Below, in pieces: positions 25,876-34,659 of a stretch of DNA of 64,000 nt. The first letter of the stretch is position 1; every line of letters begins with the position of its first letter. The notes beneath the pieces are model-generated. The model was given only the letters and a program-made list of their open reading frames with translations. It searched no databases and was not told the origin of the DNA. Both the position numbers and the translations under genes were made by a program. The DNA is taken from assembly GCF_030063205.1 (NCBI RefSeq), contig NZ_JASISQ010000003.1:442776-506775 (forward strand), given 5' to 3'. The stretch is from Arthrobacter antibioticus (lineage in GTDB: Bacteria > Actinomycetota > Actinomycetes > Actinomycetales > Micrococcaceae).

Positions 25876-27180
25876 ATGAGTACTAAATCCAGAATTGTAC
25901 AAACGTTGGCCGTGCTGGCTGGCGCATCAATGGCCCTGACGGCCTGCGGAGGTGGCGGCAGCGACGCCGGAGCAAAGGACAACGGTACAGTGACGTACTG
26001 GTCCATGTGGAAGGTTGGCGAGGCACAGCAAAAAGTACTCGCAAGCGCCATCGCCGATTTCGAAAAGGAGACCGGCAACAAGGTTGACGTGCAGTGGCAG
26101 GGCCGCACCAACACGAAAAAGATCATTCCTGCACTGAACACCAATAACGTCCCGGACATCATTGACGGCTCCAACGCCAACCTTGATATCGCCCTGGGCA
26201 GCACCGGCCAGGCGCTGCCCATGACGGATGCCTATAACACCGAGATCGACGGCAAGAAGCTCTCCGAGCTCATTCCGACCAAGTTCGCCGCCGTGAGCAA
26301 CATCAAGGGCAAAGACGGCGAACCGTGGATGGTGCCCTACAGCCTCACTTCGGACGGCATCTGGTTCGACGCCGAGAAGAACCCGGACCTGGTGACGAAC
26401 CCCCCGGCCTCTTGGGAGGACTTCATAAGTCTCCTTGACAAGCAAAAGGCCGCCGGGCAGACACCCATTGCTGCAGACGGTGACATTGCCGGCTACAGCG
26501 CCTACTGGTTTGTCAGCGCACTGGTCCACAGCGAGGGCCCCGGTGCGTTCAACAAGATTGTCACTGATAAGTCGGGCGCCGGCTGGGACTCCCCCGCAGT
26601 ACTGGCCGCAGCCAAAACGGTGCAGCAGCTCGTGGACAACGGTTACCTGATCAATGGCTACAACGCCAGCAAGTGGCCTGCTCAGCAGCAGGCTTGGGCC
26701 ACCGGCGGGGCAGATCTGCTCTTCAACGGCTCCTGGATCCCCACGGAGACTGGCACGTACGCCTCACCCGGATTCAAGTATGAATCCTTTCCGTACCCGG
26801 CCGTAGCCGGCCAGCCCAGCATGGCACGCACGGACTTCACCGGCTTCGCCATTCCCAAGAAGGCAAAGAATCCTGCCGCCGCCCAGGAGTTGGCTGCGTT
26901 CCTGATGAACAAGAAGAACCAGGACGCTATGGGCACAGTAGCCAAGGTCCTTCCCGTTCGCGCAGATGCCGCTATTTCACCGGAGCTTGCCGCGCTTAAG
27001 AAGAACATTGACGGCGCCAAGGAGATCTACCTGGGCAACGATGGTGTCACCGCTCCGGGCTACTTGGAGAAGAACTTTAACCCGACCGATGATCAGTTGT
27101 TCCTGGGCAAGATTGATGCAGGCGAGTTTGTCTCCAAAATGAAGTCGGAGACCATCGCTTACTGGAAGGCGCAGGGCTAA
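25876..27180 (+). CDS. Sugar ABC transporter substrate-binding lipoprotein
   Basis: A 434-residue extracellular solute-binding protein (family 1). The signal peptide ends in the lipobox ALTAC followed by GGGGSDAG, so Cys should be lipidated and the protein anchored outside the membrane. The mature body begins VTYWSMWKVGEAQQ, with the SBP1 segments VPDIIDGSNANLDI and LLFNGSWIPTETG. ATG 25876 is preceded by ACGAGG; an in-frame GTG 9 bp upstream is less likely. It is the only exported protein in the glycan locus. First gene of the importer-sulfatase operon; no ATPase gene is included. Confidence 0.92.
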   Translation: MSTKSRIVQTLAVLAGASMALTACGGGGSDAGAKDNGTVTYWSMWKVGEAQQKVLASAIADFEKETGNKVDVQWQGRTNTKKIIPALNTNNVPDIIDGSNANLDIALGSTGQALPMTDAYNTEIDGKKLSELIPTKFAAVSNIKGKDGEPWMVPYSLTSDGIWFDAEKNPDLVTNPPASWEDFISLLDKQKAAGQTPIAADGDIAGYSAYWFVSALVHSEGPGAFNKIVTDKSGAGWDSPAVLAAAKTVQQLVDNGYLINGYNASKWPAQQQAWATGGADLLFNGSWIPTETGTYASPGFKYESFPYPAVAGQPSMARTDFTGFAIPKKAKNPAAAQELAAFLMNKKNQDAMGTVAKVLPVRADAAISPELAALKKNIDGAKEIYLGNDGVTAPGYLEKNFNPTDDQLFLGKIDAGEFVSKMKSETIAYWKAQG

Positions 27181-28145
27181 TGTCTGCCTCGACTCTCAAG
27201 CGCACCCGTCGCAACCCTGCTCCGGCTCTCAAGCCGGGGCAGGGCCGGGGCGGAAGCAGCATTGAACGCCAGCGCCGCAAGCTTCTGGTACCGTTCGTCG
27301 GACCGGCTTTCCTCTTCTACACCGTCTTGTTCATCGTTCCCACGATAGCGGCACTCTGGATCAGTCTTAACGAATGGGCCGGTTCTGGTCCCATGACCTT
27401 CGTGGGTTTCAAGAACTACGTTAAAGTCTTCCAAGACCCGTTGTTCTTGAAGTCCTTCGGAAACACGCTGCTCCTTTTGTTCGTGGTGGGTGCGGCAATC
27501 TTCATCCTGGCCTTTGCCATGACGCTGGTTCTTCGGGACATGGCTGCAAAGAAAATAGCTCGCAACGTCATCTTTTTCCCCCACCTGATCAATGCTCTTG
27601 TCTTTGGCATCCTGGCCGGTTTCATCTTCAACCCAGGTGGCATGGTCAACAGCCTGCTCAAGCCTTTGGGTGTCACGGAACCGCCGGCTTGGCTTGCCCA
27701 GGACAATATTTTTCCGTTAATCATGGCCACCATGGTCCTGACCACCACAGGCTACTTCACCACCATCATCATGGCCGGAGTAGACAGGATCCCGCCTTAC
27801 TTCTATGAGGACTGCGCTCTTGCCGGCGCAACAGCGCTCCAGCGCCTCCGGTACGTCATTCTGCCGCTGACCTGGGACGTTTTCGGCACTTGTGCCGTGC
27901 TGTGGACAATCTCCTCCGTCAAGATCTTTGAAATCATCTGGGTCTTTGGCGGCAGCAGCGGCGCAGGCCTGCCACCCACCCAAACCTGGTCCGTGGCCGT
28001 GTACACCTACGTCACAGCGTTCTCCGGCATGTCCACCCCGGCCTATGGTGCCGCCACAGCATCAGCCATCATTTCTTTGGCCTTGGTTACCGTACTGGTG
28101 GTGCTCCTGCGCCGTGCCATGCGCCGTGACGCCATTGAGTTCTAA
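27180..28145 (+). CDS. Sugar ABC transporter permease, MalF type
   Basis: A 321-residue inner-membrane permease with six predicted helices beginning LLVPFVGPAFLFYTVLFIVPTIAALW. The EAA loop reads YFYEDCALAGATALQRLRYVILPLTW, which docks the ATPase. The start overlaps the binding-protein stop (TAATG), so the two are translationally coupled. A 40-residue basic N-terminus precedes the first helix. No ATP-binding subunit is encoded nearby; a shared MsiK/UgpC-type ATPase from elsewhere probably serves it, as is usual in actinobacteria. Confidence 0.92.
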   Translation: MSASTLKRTRRNPAPALKPGQGRGGSSIERQRRKLLVPFVGPAFLFYTVLFIVPTIAALWISLNEWAGSGPMTFVGFKNYVKVFQDPLFLKSFGNTLLLLFVVGAAIFILAFAMTLVLRDMAAKKIARNVIFFPHLINALVFGILAGFIFNPGGMVNSLLKPLGVTEPPAWLAQDNIFPLIMATMVLTTTGYFTTIIMAGVDRIPPYFYEDCALAGATALQRLRYVILPLTWDVFGTCAVLWTISSVKIFEIIWVFGGSSGAGLPPTQTWSVAVYTYVTAFSGMSTPAYGAATASAIISLALVTVLVVLLRRAMRRDAIEF

Positions 28146-28154
28146 GGAATCCTC

Positions 28155-29078
28155 ATGACAACCCTTACCTCGTCTCCATCCGAGAAAGCCGCTCCACCGC
28201 CAATTCCTCGCAAAAGAAACCGTGGCGGCGTCAGTCCCGCCCTGCAGGCCGATCACAACTGGGTCCGCAGCCTCGGTGTGTTTATTCTGTGGGCTGTGGT
28301 GGTGTTATTCATCGCCATGCTCGTCTGGACAGTGCTGCAGGCCTTCCGCGACACCCATGCAATCTTGGAAAGCCCATGGGGTCTGCCAACGTCGTTCAAC
28401 TTCGATAACTTCGCCACGGCCTGGAATGTCAGCGGTTTCGCGTTGGCCACGCTTAACAGTGTTTTGACCACGGCGGTGTCCTCGTTCGTGTGCGTGGCCG
28501 TGGCCGCACCTGCCGCCTACTACCTCAGCCGGGTGGAGAACCGTCTCACCGATGGCCTGAGCTTGTACTTCATTCTTGGACTGGGAATCCCAGCCCAGGT
28601 CATCTTAATTCCGCTCTTTGTCATGTTGGACAAGGTGCACCTGACCAACAGCCTGATCGGCTTGAACTTGGTTTACATCGGTTTGTCGTTGCCGTTCACG
28701 GTTTTTTTGTTGACGGCCTTCTTCCGCAGTCTCCCCCTTGAAATGGAGGAAGCGGCTGCACTGGACGGCGCGTCCGCCCTGCGCACCTTTATCCAGGTCA
28801 CCCTGCCCCTGGCAAAAGGTGGCATCCTCACCGCCTTTGTGCTGCTGGTGGTGGGGAGCTGGAATGAAACCCTGCTGGCGCTGACCCTGCTCCAGAGCAC
28901 CGAAAAGTACACTCTGCCAGTAGCCTTGATCTCGTTCGTTCAGCAGCAGACCTACTCCGGTGCAGACTGGGGCGGACTGTTTGCGGGCCTATGCATCGTG
29001 ATCCTGCCCATGCTGGCCATCTACATCTGGCTGGGCCGTCGCCTGACGGAGGGCCTGACCTTGGGGATGGGCAAGTAG
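28155..29078 (+). CDS. Sugar ABC transporter permease, MalG type
   Basis: A 307-residue permease, partner of the preceding gene, 9 bp downstream with AAGGAA as ribosome site. Six helices are visible, starting with LGVFILWAVVVLFIAMLVWTV, and the EAA motif is LEMEEAAALDGASALRTFIQVTLPLAKGG. The C-terminus ends RRLTEGLTLGMGK, a common ending of MalG-type sugar permeases. The sulfatase 3 gene follows after 7 bp. Confidence 0.92.
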   Translation: MTTLTSSPSEKAAPPPIPRKRNRGGVSPALQADHNWVRSLGVFILWAVVVLFIAMLVWTVLQAFRDTHAILESPWGLPTSFNFDNFATAWNVSGFALATLNSVLTTAVSSFVCVAVAAPAAYYLSRVENRLTDGLSLYFILGLGIPAQVILIPLFVMLDKVHLTNSLIGLNLVYIGLSLPFTVFLLTAFFRSLPLEMEEAAALDGASALRTFIQVTLPLAKGGILTAFVLLVVGSWNETLLALTLLQSTEKYTLPVALISFVQQQTYSGADWGGLFAGLCIVILPMLAIYIWLGRRLTEGLTLGMGK

Positions 29079-29085
29079 AACCCCA

Positions 29086-30513
29086 ATGATAGAACAACCA
29101 AATCTGCTGTTCGTGATCGCTGACCAGTTCCGGGCCATGTGCCTGGAGCCGGGCGGCGATGCGGTTTCCACCCCCTTTTTGGATGCCTTGGCGTCCGACG
29201 GCGTATCCCTGGCCCACGCTGTTAGCAGCTACCCGGTGTGCAGCCCGCACCGGGCCATGATGATGAGCGGGCAATACCCTGCCACCAATGGAGTCACACA
29301 CAATGTGAACTCTGAAACTGCTACGTGGGGTGTTGGGCTTCGCCCCGACGCCCCGTCATGGGCTGCCGTGCTCAGGGATGCCGGCTACGCCACCGGATAC
29401 ATTGGCAAGTGGCACTTGGAGGCACCTGTTCCTGCGGATGCGATTTACGGCACCGGGCCCTTGGAAGATGGCCGCTACTGGGATGCCTACTCCCCCCTTG
29501 ACCGGCGGCACGGCTTTGATTTTTGGTACTCCTACGGCTGCTGTGACGAGCACTTGACCCCGCATTATTGGACCGGCCACGCCGAACGGCATGAGCGGGT
29601 GGACGTTCAGGGCTGGTCAGCCGCGCATGAAACGGATGTGGCACTGGACTTCCTGCGCAGGGCCGGCACAGCACCCGGCGGCTTTGGCACAGCACCCGGC
29701 GGCGCGCCGTTTGCCCTCGCCGTGTCCTGGAACCCGCCGCACCAGCCCTTCGACCAACTCCCCGAAGGCTATGACACCAGCTATGCCGGGCTGCCCGCTT
29801 CGGAGCTGCTCAACCGGCCCAACGTTGATCTGGATTCTGACATTGGCCGGGAAGCGGCAGGCATAGCCGCGCTATATTACGCAGCCGTCAGTGCCATTGA
29901 CGTCCAAGTGGGGCGGTTGCTTCAGGCTCTTGAGGAACTGGATCTGGCCCGGAATACCCTTGTCATTTTTACCTCCGATCATGGGCAACAGATGGGCAGC
30001 CACAGCCTGCTGTATAAAAATGTGCCCTACGAAGAGTCCATGCGCATCCCCTTTATGATGCGCGGCCCCGAAGAGTTCTCCGCGAAAGCCGCCGCCACCA
30101 CGGTACTTTCCAGCGTGGATATTGCCCCTACTCTTTTGGGGCTGCTTGGCGTTGCCCACAGCATTCCAGCCCAGATGCACGGCCGCAACCTAGCACCCCT
30201 GCTGTGCACAGGAGCGGGTCTAGCCCCGGATGACGGGGAAGCGGCACTGTACTTCTACTATCCACGAAATGCCGAAGACGAGGACCTTCGCGGCCTCAGG
30301 ACCCGCACCACAAAGTTCATTGCGGGCTTTCATCCCGAACGTGGCCTCACCACTGCCCTATACAATCTGGTGGACGATCCGTTCGAGCTTGACAACATCT
30401 CAGACCCGGTGTTGGTGCGCAGTCATGCTGCGGCGTTGGAGGAAGCACTTTCTGCAGCCGATCAGCAATGGACCGGAGCACCAGCTCTGCGGGATTTGGT
30501 GGCTAGCGCATGA
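29086..30513 (+). CDS. Sulfatase 3 (CSPHR motif) in the importer operon
   Basis: A 475-residue S1-family sulfatase 7 bp after the MalG permease. It begins IEQPNLLFVIADQFRAM, where ADQ replaces the usual DDQ of the first metal motif. The formylglycine site is VCSPHR (Cys52), a C-x-P-x-R motif with His at the position that is usually Ser, Ala or Thr. GKWHLEAP and FTSDHGQQMGSHSLLYK match the remaining active-site blocks. There is no signal peptide. A 21-bp tandem duplication encodes GTAPGGF-GTAPGGA in a loop. The position implies that its substrate enters through the importer. Confidence 0.87.
   Translation: MIEQPNLLFVIADQFRAMCLEPGGDAVSTPFLDALASDGVSLAHAVSSYPVCSPHRAMMMSGQYPATNGVTHNVNSETATWGVGLRPDAPSWAAVLRDAGYATGYIGKWHLEAPVPADAIYGTGPLEDGRYWDAYSPLDRRHGFDFWYSYGCCDEHLTPHYWTGHAERHERVDVQGWSAAHETDVALDFLRRAGTAPGGFGTAPGGAPFALAVSWNPPHQPFDQLPEGYDTSYAGLPASELLNRPNVDLDSDIGREAAGIAALYYAAVSAIDVQVGRLLQALEELDLARNTLVIFTSDHGQQMGSHSLLYKNVPYEESMRIPFMMRGPEEFSAKAAATTVLSSVDIAPTLLGLLGVAHSIPAQMHGRNLAPLLCTGAGLAPDDGEAALYFYYPRNAEDEDLRGLRTRTTKFIAGFHPERGLTTALYNLVDDPFELDNISDPVLVRSHAAALEEALSAADQQWTGAPALRDLVASA
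29665..29706 (+). repeat. 21-bp tandem duplication within sulfatase 3
   Basis: Two 21-bp units starting GGCACAGCACCCGGCGGC, at 29665-29685 and 29686-29706, differing only in the last three bases. In frame, adds seven residues to a loop. Confidence 0.85.
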
Positions 30514-31838
30514 ATATCTTACTGATCATGGCGGATGAATTTGCAGCTCATGCTTTGACACGGGTCCGCTCCACGGATGAGCACTTCCGCACTCCTCACC
30601 TTGACCGGCTGGCCACGTCATCGACAACTTTTACGCAGGCGTACACGCCCTTTCCTTTATGCGTGCCGGCTCGCAGCGCCATGGTCACCGGCCGGTATCC
30701 GCACCAGCTGGGGGTCATTTCCAATGCGAAGGCATCCCCTGCGGGCGCGGAGCCCACCGAGGAACCCGGACATGGAACAAACTCGTTGGGGCACTGGTTC
30801 ACAGCGGCCGGGTATGACTGCGCATATGCAGGAAAATGGCACGCCCTCCAAGCCAGTGCCACGGAGGCTGACGGTTTCACCCCCATCCACCCCTTCGGTG
30901 ACGAGGGCTTGGTGCAGGCCTGCAGTACCTGGCTGGACGGCAGGAAAGATACCCGTCCCTTCTTCTTGGTCGCTTCCTTCGATGACCCCCACACGATCTG
31001 TGAATACGCCCGCTCCCAGCCGATGCCGTACGGAAACATACCCCCTGTCCCCGTGGCGGACGCCCCTGCCCTGCCTGCAAATTTTCCTCCTGCGCCTTAT
31101 TCTCCGGAGGCACTATCCATGGAGCAAGTGGCAGCCGCACGCGTCTATGGCACCAACGGTTTTAGCCCCGATGAATGGCGAGGTTACCGCCATGCATACG
31201 CGGCACTTGTGGAGCGCGTTGACCAACGCATGGGGCAACTGCTGGAGCGGATCGATTTGGCAAGCACCGCCGTCGTACTAATTAGCGATCACGGCGACGG
31301 CGATGCCTCTCATGCCTGGAATCAAAAGACCGCGCTATACCAAGAATGCATCAAGGTGCCGTTCATGGTGCATGTTCCGGGGCAGCGCGCTGCGGTGATC
31401 GACGCACCCGTCCCGGCGGTTCTGGGGCTCCTGCCGACCCTGTGCCAGGTGGCGGGGATTCCAGCTCCGGGGGGACTCGCCGTACCCTCTGTGCTGGAAG
31501 CCACAACCGCTCCGGTGGTGGTGCAAACCTCATTTAGCGATGGGGCTGCGCTTCCCGGCGCAGGAACCACCGGGCGGGCACTTATTCTGCGAAATTGGAA
31601 ATATGTTGTGTACAGCTGGGGTAGGAATCGGGAGCAGCTGCATAATCTGGACATAGACCCCGGCGAACAGCGAAACCTGGCCGTTGAGCGGGACCATGAA
31701 CCAGTGCTTGAATCCATGCGTCAAGAGTTGCTTGACTGGGCACTGACCACCGGTGATACCGCTTTTTTGAAAAAGCTCGTGCTACCGAAATTTGCCTCCG
31801 CTGATCAACATCGAGAAATTTTTATGCTCCCTTATTAG
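30510..31838 (+). CDS. Sulfatase 4 (CVPAR motif)
   Basis: A 442-residue S1-family sulfatase whose ATG overlaps the stop of sulfatase 3 by 4 bp. It begins MNILLIMADEFAAHAL, with ADE in place of DDQ, and has the formylglycine motif PLCVPARS (Cys51). LISDHGDGDASHAWNQK gives the second metal site. GKWHAL is the conserved Lys segment. No signal peptide. Sulfatases 3 and 4 therefore share one transcript with a sugar importer, and their differing sequences suggest distinct sulfate positions. Last gene of the operon; the PhoP-like regulator gene follows after 84 bp. Confidence 0.86.
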   Translation: MNILLIMADEFAAHALTRVRSTDEHFRTPHLDRLATSSTTFTQAYTPFPLCVPARSAMVTGRYPHQLGVISNAKASPAGAEPTEEPGHGTNSLGHWFTAAGYDCAYAGKWHALQASATEADGFTPIHPFGDEGLVQACSTWLDGRKDTRPFFLVASFDDPHTICEYARSQPMPYGNIPPVPVADAPALPANFPPAPYSPEALSMEQVAAARVYGTNGFSPDEWRGYRHAYAALVERVDQRMGQLLERIDLASTAVVLISDHGDGDASHAWNQKTALYQECIKVPFMVHVPGQRAAVIDAPVPAVLGLLPTLCQVAGIPAPGGLAVPSVLEATTAPVVVQTSFSDGAALPGAGTTGRALILRNWKYVVYSWGRNREQLHNLDIDPGEQRNLAVERDHEPVLESMRQELLDWALTTGDTAFLKKLVLPKFASADQHREIFMLPY

Positions 31839-31922
31839 CGCCTGAGAAGTCGCTGGGCGTATGCTGACAGTATCTACCCACGGAATCTTCAGCGTATTCC
31901 CAGCCAATGGTCGGAGACTGAA

Positions 31923-32636
31923 ATGGTGAAAAAGATCGGACCTGAAGCCAAGTTGCTCGTAGTTGATGACGAGCCCAATATTCGTGAACTGCTCTCAACG
32001 TCCCTGCGATTCGCAGGGTTTGAGGTCATTGCGGCCGCCAACGGCCGCGAAGCCCTCGCCGCAGCCGAAGAACACAACCCCGACCTTGCTGTGCTGGATG
32101 TGATGCTCCCGGACATGGACGGTTTTACTGTGACCCGCAGACTGCGTGCTGCTGGCCGGCATTTTCCTGTCCTGTTCCTCACTGCCCGCGATGACACTGA
32201 GGACAAGGTCACGGGCCTGACAGTGGGTGGCGATGATTACGTCACCAAGCCGTTCAGCCTGGATGAGGTGGTGGCTCGCATCCGCGCAGTGCTGCGCCGT
32301 ACTCAACCCATGGAAGATGACGACGCCGTTCTCCGTGTTGCCGATTTGGAGCTCGACGACGACGCACACGAGGTGCGCCGGGCAGGGAAGACGGTGGAGC
32401 TCTCCCCCACCGAGTTCAAACTTCTGCGCTACCTCATGCTCAACCCCAACCGGGTGCTTTCCAAAGCCCAAATCCTTGACCACGTCTGGGAATACGATTT
32501 CAATGGCGACGCCTCCATCGTGGAGTCTTACATCTCCTACCTGCGCCGCAAGATCGATACCGATGCTGAACTTCCTGCTCTCATCCAAACCAAGCGCGGC
32601 GTGGGCTACGTGCTGCGAACGGCCGACAAGCGCTAG
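31923..32636 (+). CDS. OmpR-family response regulator, PhoP-like
   Basis: A 237-residue regulator. Receiver domain: acidic pair VVDDEPN, phospho-acceptor Asp59 in AVLDVMLPDMDGF, FLTARD and GGDDYVTKPFSLDEVVARI. The C-terminal winged helix covers residues 140-235 with LSPTEFKLLRYLMLNPNRVLSK and YLRRKI. The N-terminus (RELLSTSLRFAGFEV) resembles mycobacterial PhoP. It pairs with the histidine kinase 15 bp downstream. Targets are not evident from the sequence. Confidence 0.88.
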   Translation: MVKKIGPEAKLLVVDDEPNIRELLSTSLRFAGFEVIAAANGREALAAAEEHNPDLAVLDVMLPDMDGFTVTRRLRAAGRHFPVLFLTARDDTEDKVTGLTVGGDDYVTKPFSLDEVVARIRAVLRRTQPMEDDDAVLRVADLELDDDAHEVRRAGKTVELSPTEFKLLRYLMLNPNRVLSKAQILDHVWEYDFNGDASIVESYISYLRRKIDTDAELPALIQTKRGVGYVLRTADKR

Positions 32637-32651
32637 CGCAGCGCCAAGACA

Positions 32652-34169
32652 TTGATTACGTTGTGGAAGAACGCCTCCCTGCGCTCACAACTGGTGGCCA
32701 TCATCAGTGCCTTGTTGAGTGTGTCCTTGTTGGCGCTGGGGGCAACAACGTTCCTCTTGCTGCACTCCTTCCTGGAAGACCAGATGGACACGCAGCTGAC
32801 AACGTTTCAAAAGTCGATCATTGGCCATGGCACGGTGGATTCCCAAAACACCGGGCAAACACCATTCAGCTTTGACTACTATGTGGGCTTCCACTTTGCC
32901 GACGGGTCCCTAGCTGACCAAAACCGTTCCGGTAAGGACAAGCCTGTCTACCCGCCTTTTACAGTGGCACAAGCCAAGGAGTTGAACGGGAAACCGTTCA
33001 CAGTACCCAGCAGTGATGGCGGCGCACCCTGGCGCATCACCATTGTGGCGCCCCAAAAGTTCAACTACGGTCCTTCCGAAATCACCGATACGCGGCCAGA
33101 GTATCTCGGTTATGTGGTGGTAGGCCTGCCCTACGAAACCCTCAACAGCACGTTGGAACGGCTCGCCGTGGTGATTGCCGGAGTGGCTATTTTGACCATC
33201 ACGTTGGGCACTATGATCGCGTATTGGACGGTGACAAGATCCTTTAGGCCTTTGGCAAGGGTGGAGAAAACTGCTGCGGCAATTGCTGCCGGTGACCTCT
33301 CTCGCCGTGTGGACATTGAGAATCCAAACACTGAAGTAGGCCGCCTGTCAGGATCCCTGAACACCATGTTGGCCCATATTGAGCACGCGTTTGCAGCGCG
33401 GACAGCCTCCGAAACGAAGATGCGTCGATTTGTGGCGGATGCCTCGCATGAGCTCCGCACCCCGTTGGTTACCATTCGAGGTTTTTCCGAGCTCTACCGG
33501 CACGGTGCCCTGCAAACTCCAGACGACGTTGGCACCGCGATGGGGCGGATCGAGAGTGAGGCCAAACGTATGGGCGAACTCGTTGAGGACCTGCTGGTGC
33601 TTGCACGCATCGACGAGCAGCGCCCGCTGCAACTCAAACCCGTAGACCTGCTGATCATTGGCCACGATGCAGTGCTTGATGCGCGCGCGTCAGCTCAGGA
33701 GCGGTCCTTCGCCGTCGTAGGGCTCGACGGCGGTCCGGGCACCCCTGCGCCCAGTATCGGAGACGAAGCAAAATTGCGTCAGGTAGTCACCAACCTCATG
33801 GGCAACGCGTTGCGCCACACACCTGAGGGGACGCCGATCGAAATTATGGTTGGCACCAAGGCTGCGGATACCGGACCCTCTTCTGTAATTAAGATTCGTG
33901 ATCATGGCCCCGGTATTTCCGAAGAAGAAGCCCCACGGGTCTTTGAGCGTTTTTATCGTGCGGACTCTTCCCGTGATCGCAACACCGGCGGCAGCGGTCT
34001 GGGCCTGGCCATTGTCTCAGCTATTGTGGCATCGCATAAAGGCACCGTTCGCCTTGAACAAACACCTGGCGGAGGCGCCACTCTGGCCATCGAACTGCCC
34101 TTTGCCCCGATGAACGCAGAAGAACACGGCAGCGATGACGCATCTGGTGCTGATTCTGATTCTGATTAA
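32652..34169 (+). CDS. Sensor histidine kinase, PhoR-like
   Basis: A 505-residue membrane kinase. TM1 is about residues 13-40 (LVAIISALLSVSLLALGATT), an extracytoplasmic sensor of roughly 130 residues follows, TM2 is about residues 172-193, then a HAMP linker (RSFRPLARVEKTAAAIAAGDLS). HisKA has FVADASHELRTPL with the phospho-acceptor His near residue 266. HATPase blocks are QVVTNLMGNALRHTP, DHGPGIS and GGSGLGLAIV. The start is TTG 32652 or TTG 32661; neither has a clear ribosome site. Partner of the preceding response regulator. The tail is acidic and Asp/Ser-rich. Confidence 0.88.
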   Translation: MITLWKNASLRSQLVAIISALLSVSLLALGATTFLLLHSFLEDQMDTQLTTFQKSIIGHGTVDSQNTGQTPFSFDYYVGFHFADGSLADQNRSGKDKPVYPPFTVAQAKELNGKPFTVPSSDGGAPWRITIVAPQKFNYGPSEITDTRPEYLGYVVVGLPYETLNSTLERLAVVIAGVAILTITLGTMIAYWTVTRSFRPLARVEKTAAAIAAGDLSRRVDIENPNTEVGRLSGSLNTMLAHIEHAFAARTASETKMRRFVADASHELRTPLVTIRGFSELYRHGALQTPDDVGTAMGRIESEAKRMGELVEDLLVLARIDEQRPLQLKPVDLLIIGHDAVLDARASAQERSFAVVGLDGGPGTPAPSIGDEAKLRQVVTNLMGNALRHTPEGTPIEIMVGTKAADTGPSSVIKIRDHGPGISEEEAPRVFERFYRADSSRDRNTGGSGLGLAIVSAIVASHKGTVRLEQTPGGGATLAIELPFAPMNAEEHGSDDASGADSDSD

Positions 34170-34305
34170 TTCCTCCACAGTGCACCCTGGCGGCCCGCTC
34201 GTCCACTGAAGCACCGGCGTGGCTTTCCGTGGCAGAATACTGCTCCTAGGCTGGAACTTGTCAATGAATTCAAACGATTTTCACTTCACAGACAAGGTTC
34301 CACTC

Positions 34306-34599
34306 ATGGCACAGTTCAACGTTAACAGCGACGACTTGGCGCTGAAGAGCACGGCCGTTAAAGGATCCGTGGATAGGATCCGCCTTGAGGTGGACGCCAT
34401 GAAGCGCAACCTCTTGGATTTACAGTCCACGTGGACAGGGACGGCGGCCACAAACTTTCACGCACTCATGCAGGAGTGGCATGCCACTGAGCTCAGGGTT
34501 GAAGCGTCGCTGGAGAGTATCAACAGCGCCTTATCCATGGCGGCCACACAATACGCCCAGGCAGAAGATGCCAACACACGAATGTTCACCGCACGGTAG
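34306..34599 (+). CDS. WXG100 (ESAT-6-like) family protein
   Basis: A 97-residue all-helical protein starting MAQFNVNSDDLALKSTAV, with the hairpin turn STWTGTAATNFHALMQEW in which WTG takes the place of WXG. Family members are secreted by type VII (ESX) systems, but no EccC or other secretion gene lies nearby. ATG 34306 follows AAGG at 34293. An upstream in-frame region to 34219 is less likely to be coding. It follows the PhoR-like kinase by 136 bp. Confidence 0.82.
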   Translation: MAQFNVNSDDLALKSTAVKGSVDRIRLEVDAMKRNLLDLQSTWTGTAATNFHALMQEWHATELRVEASLESINSALSMAATQYAQAEDANTRMFTAR

Positions 34600-34659
34600 C
34601 GTTGCCCGCGCCGAACGGCACCGCCCTCACAGAAAAAGTAGAGCTAACCAGCTCCTGTC

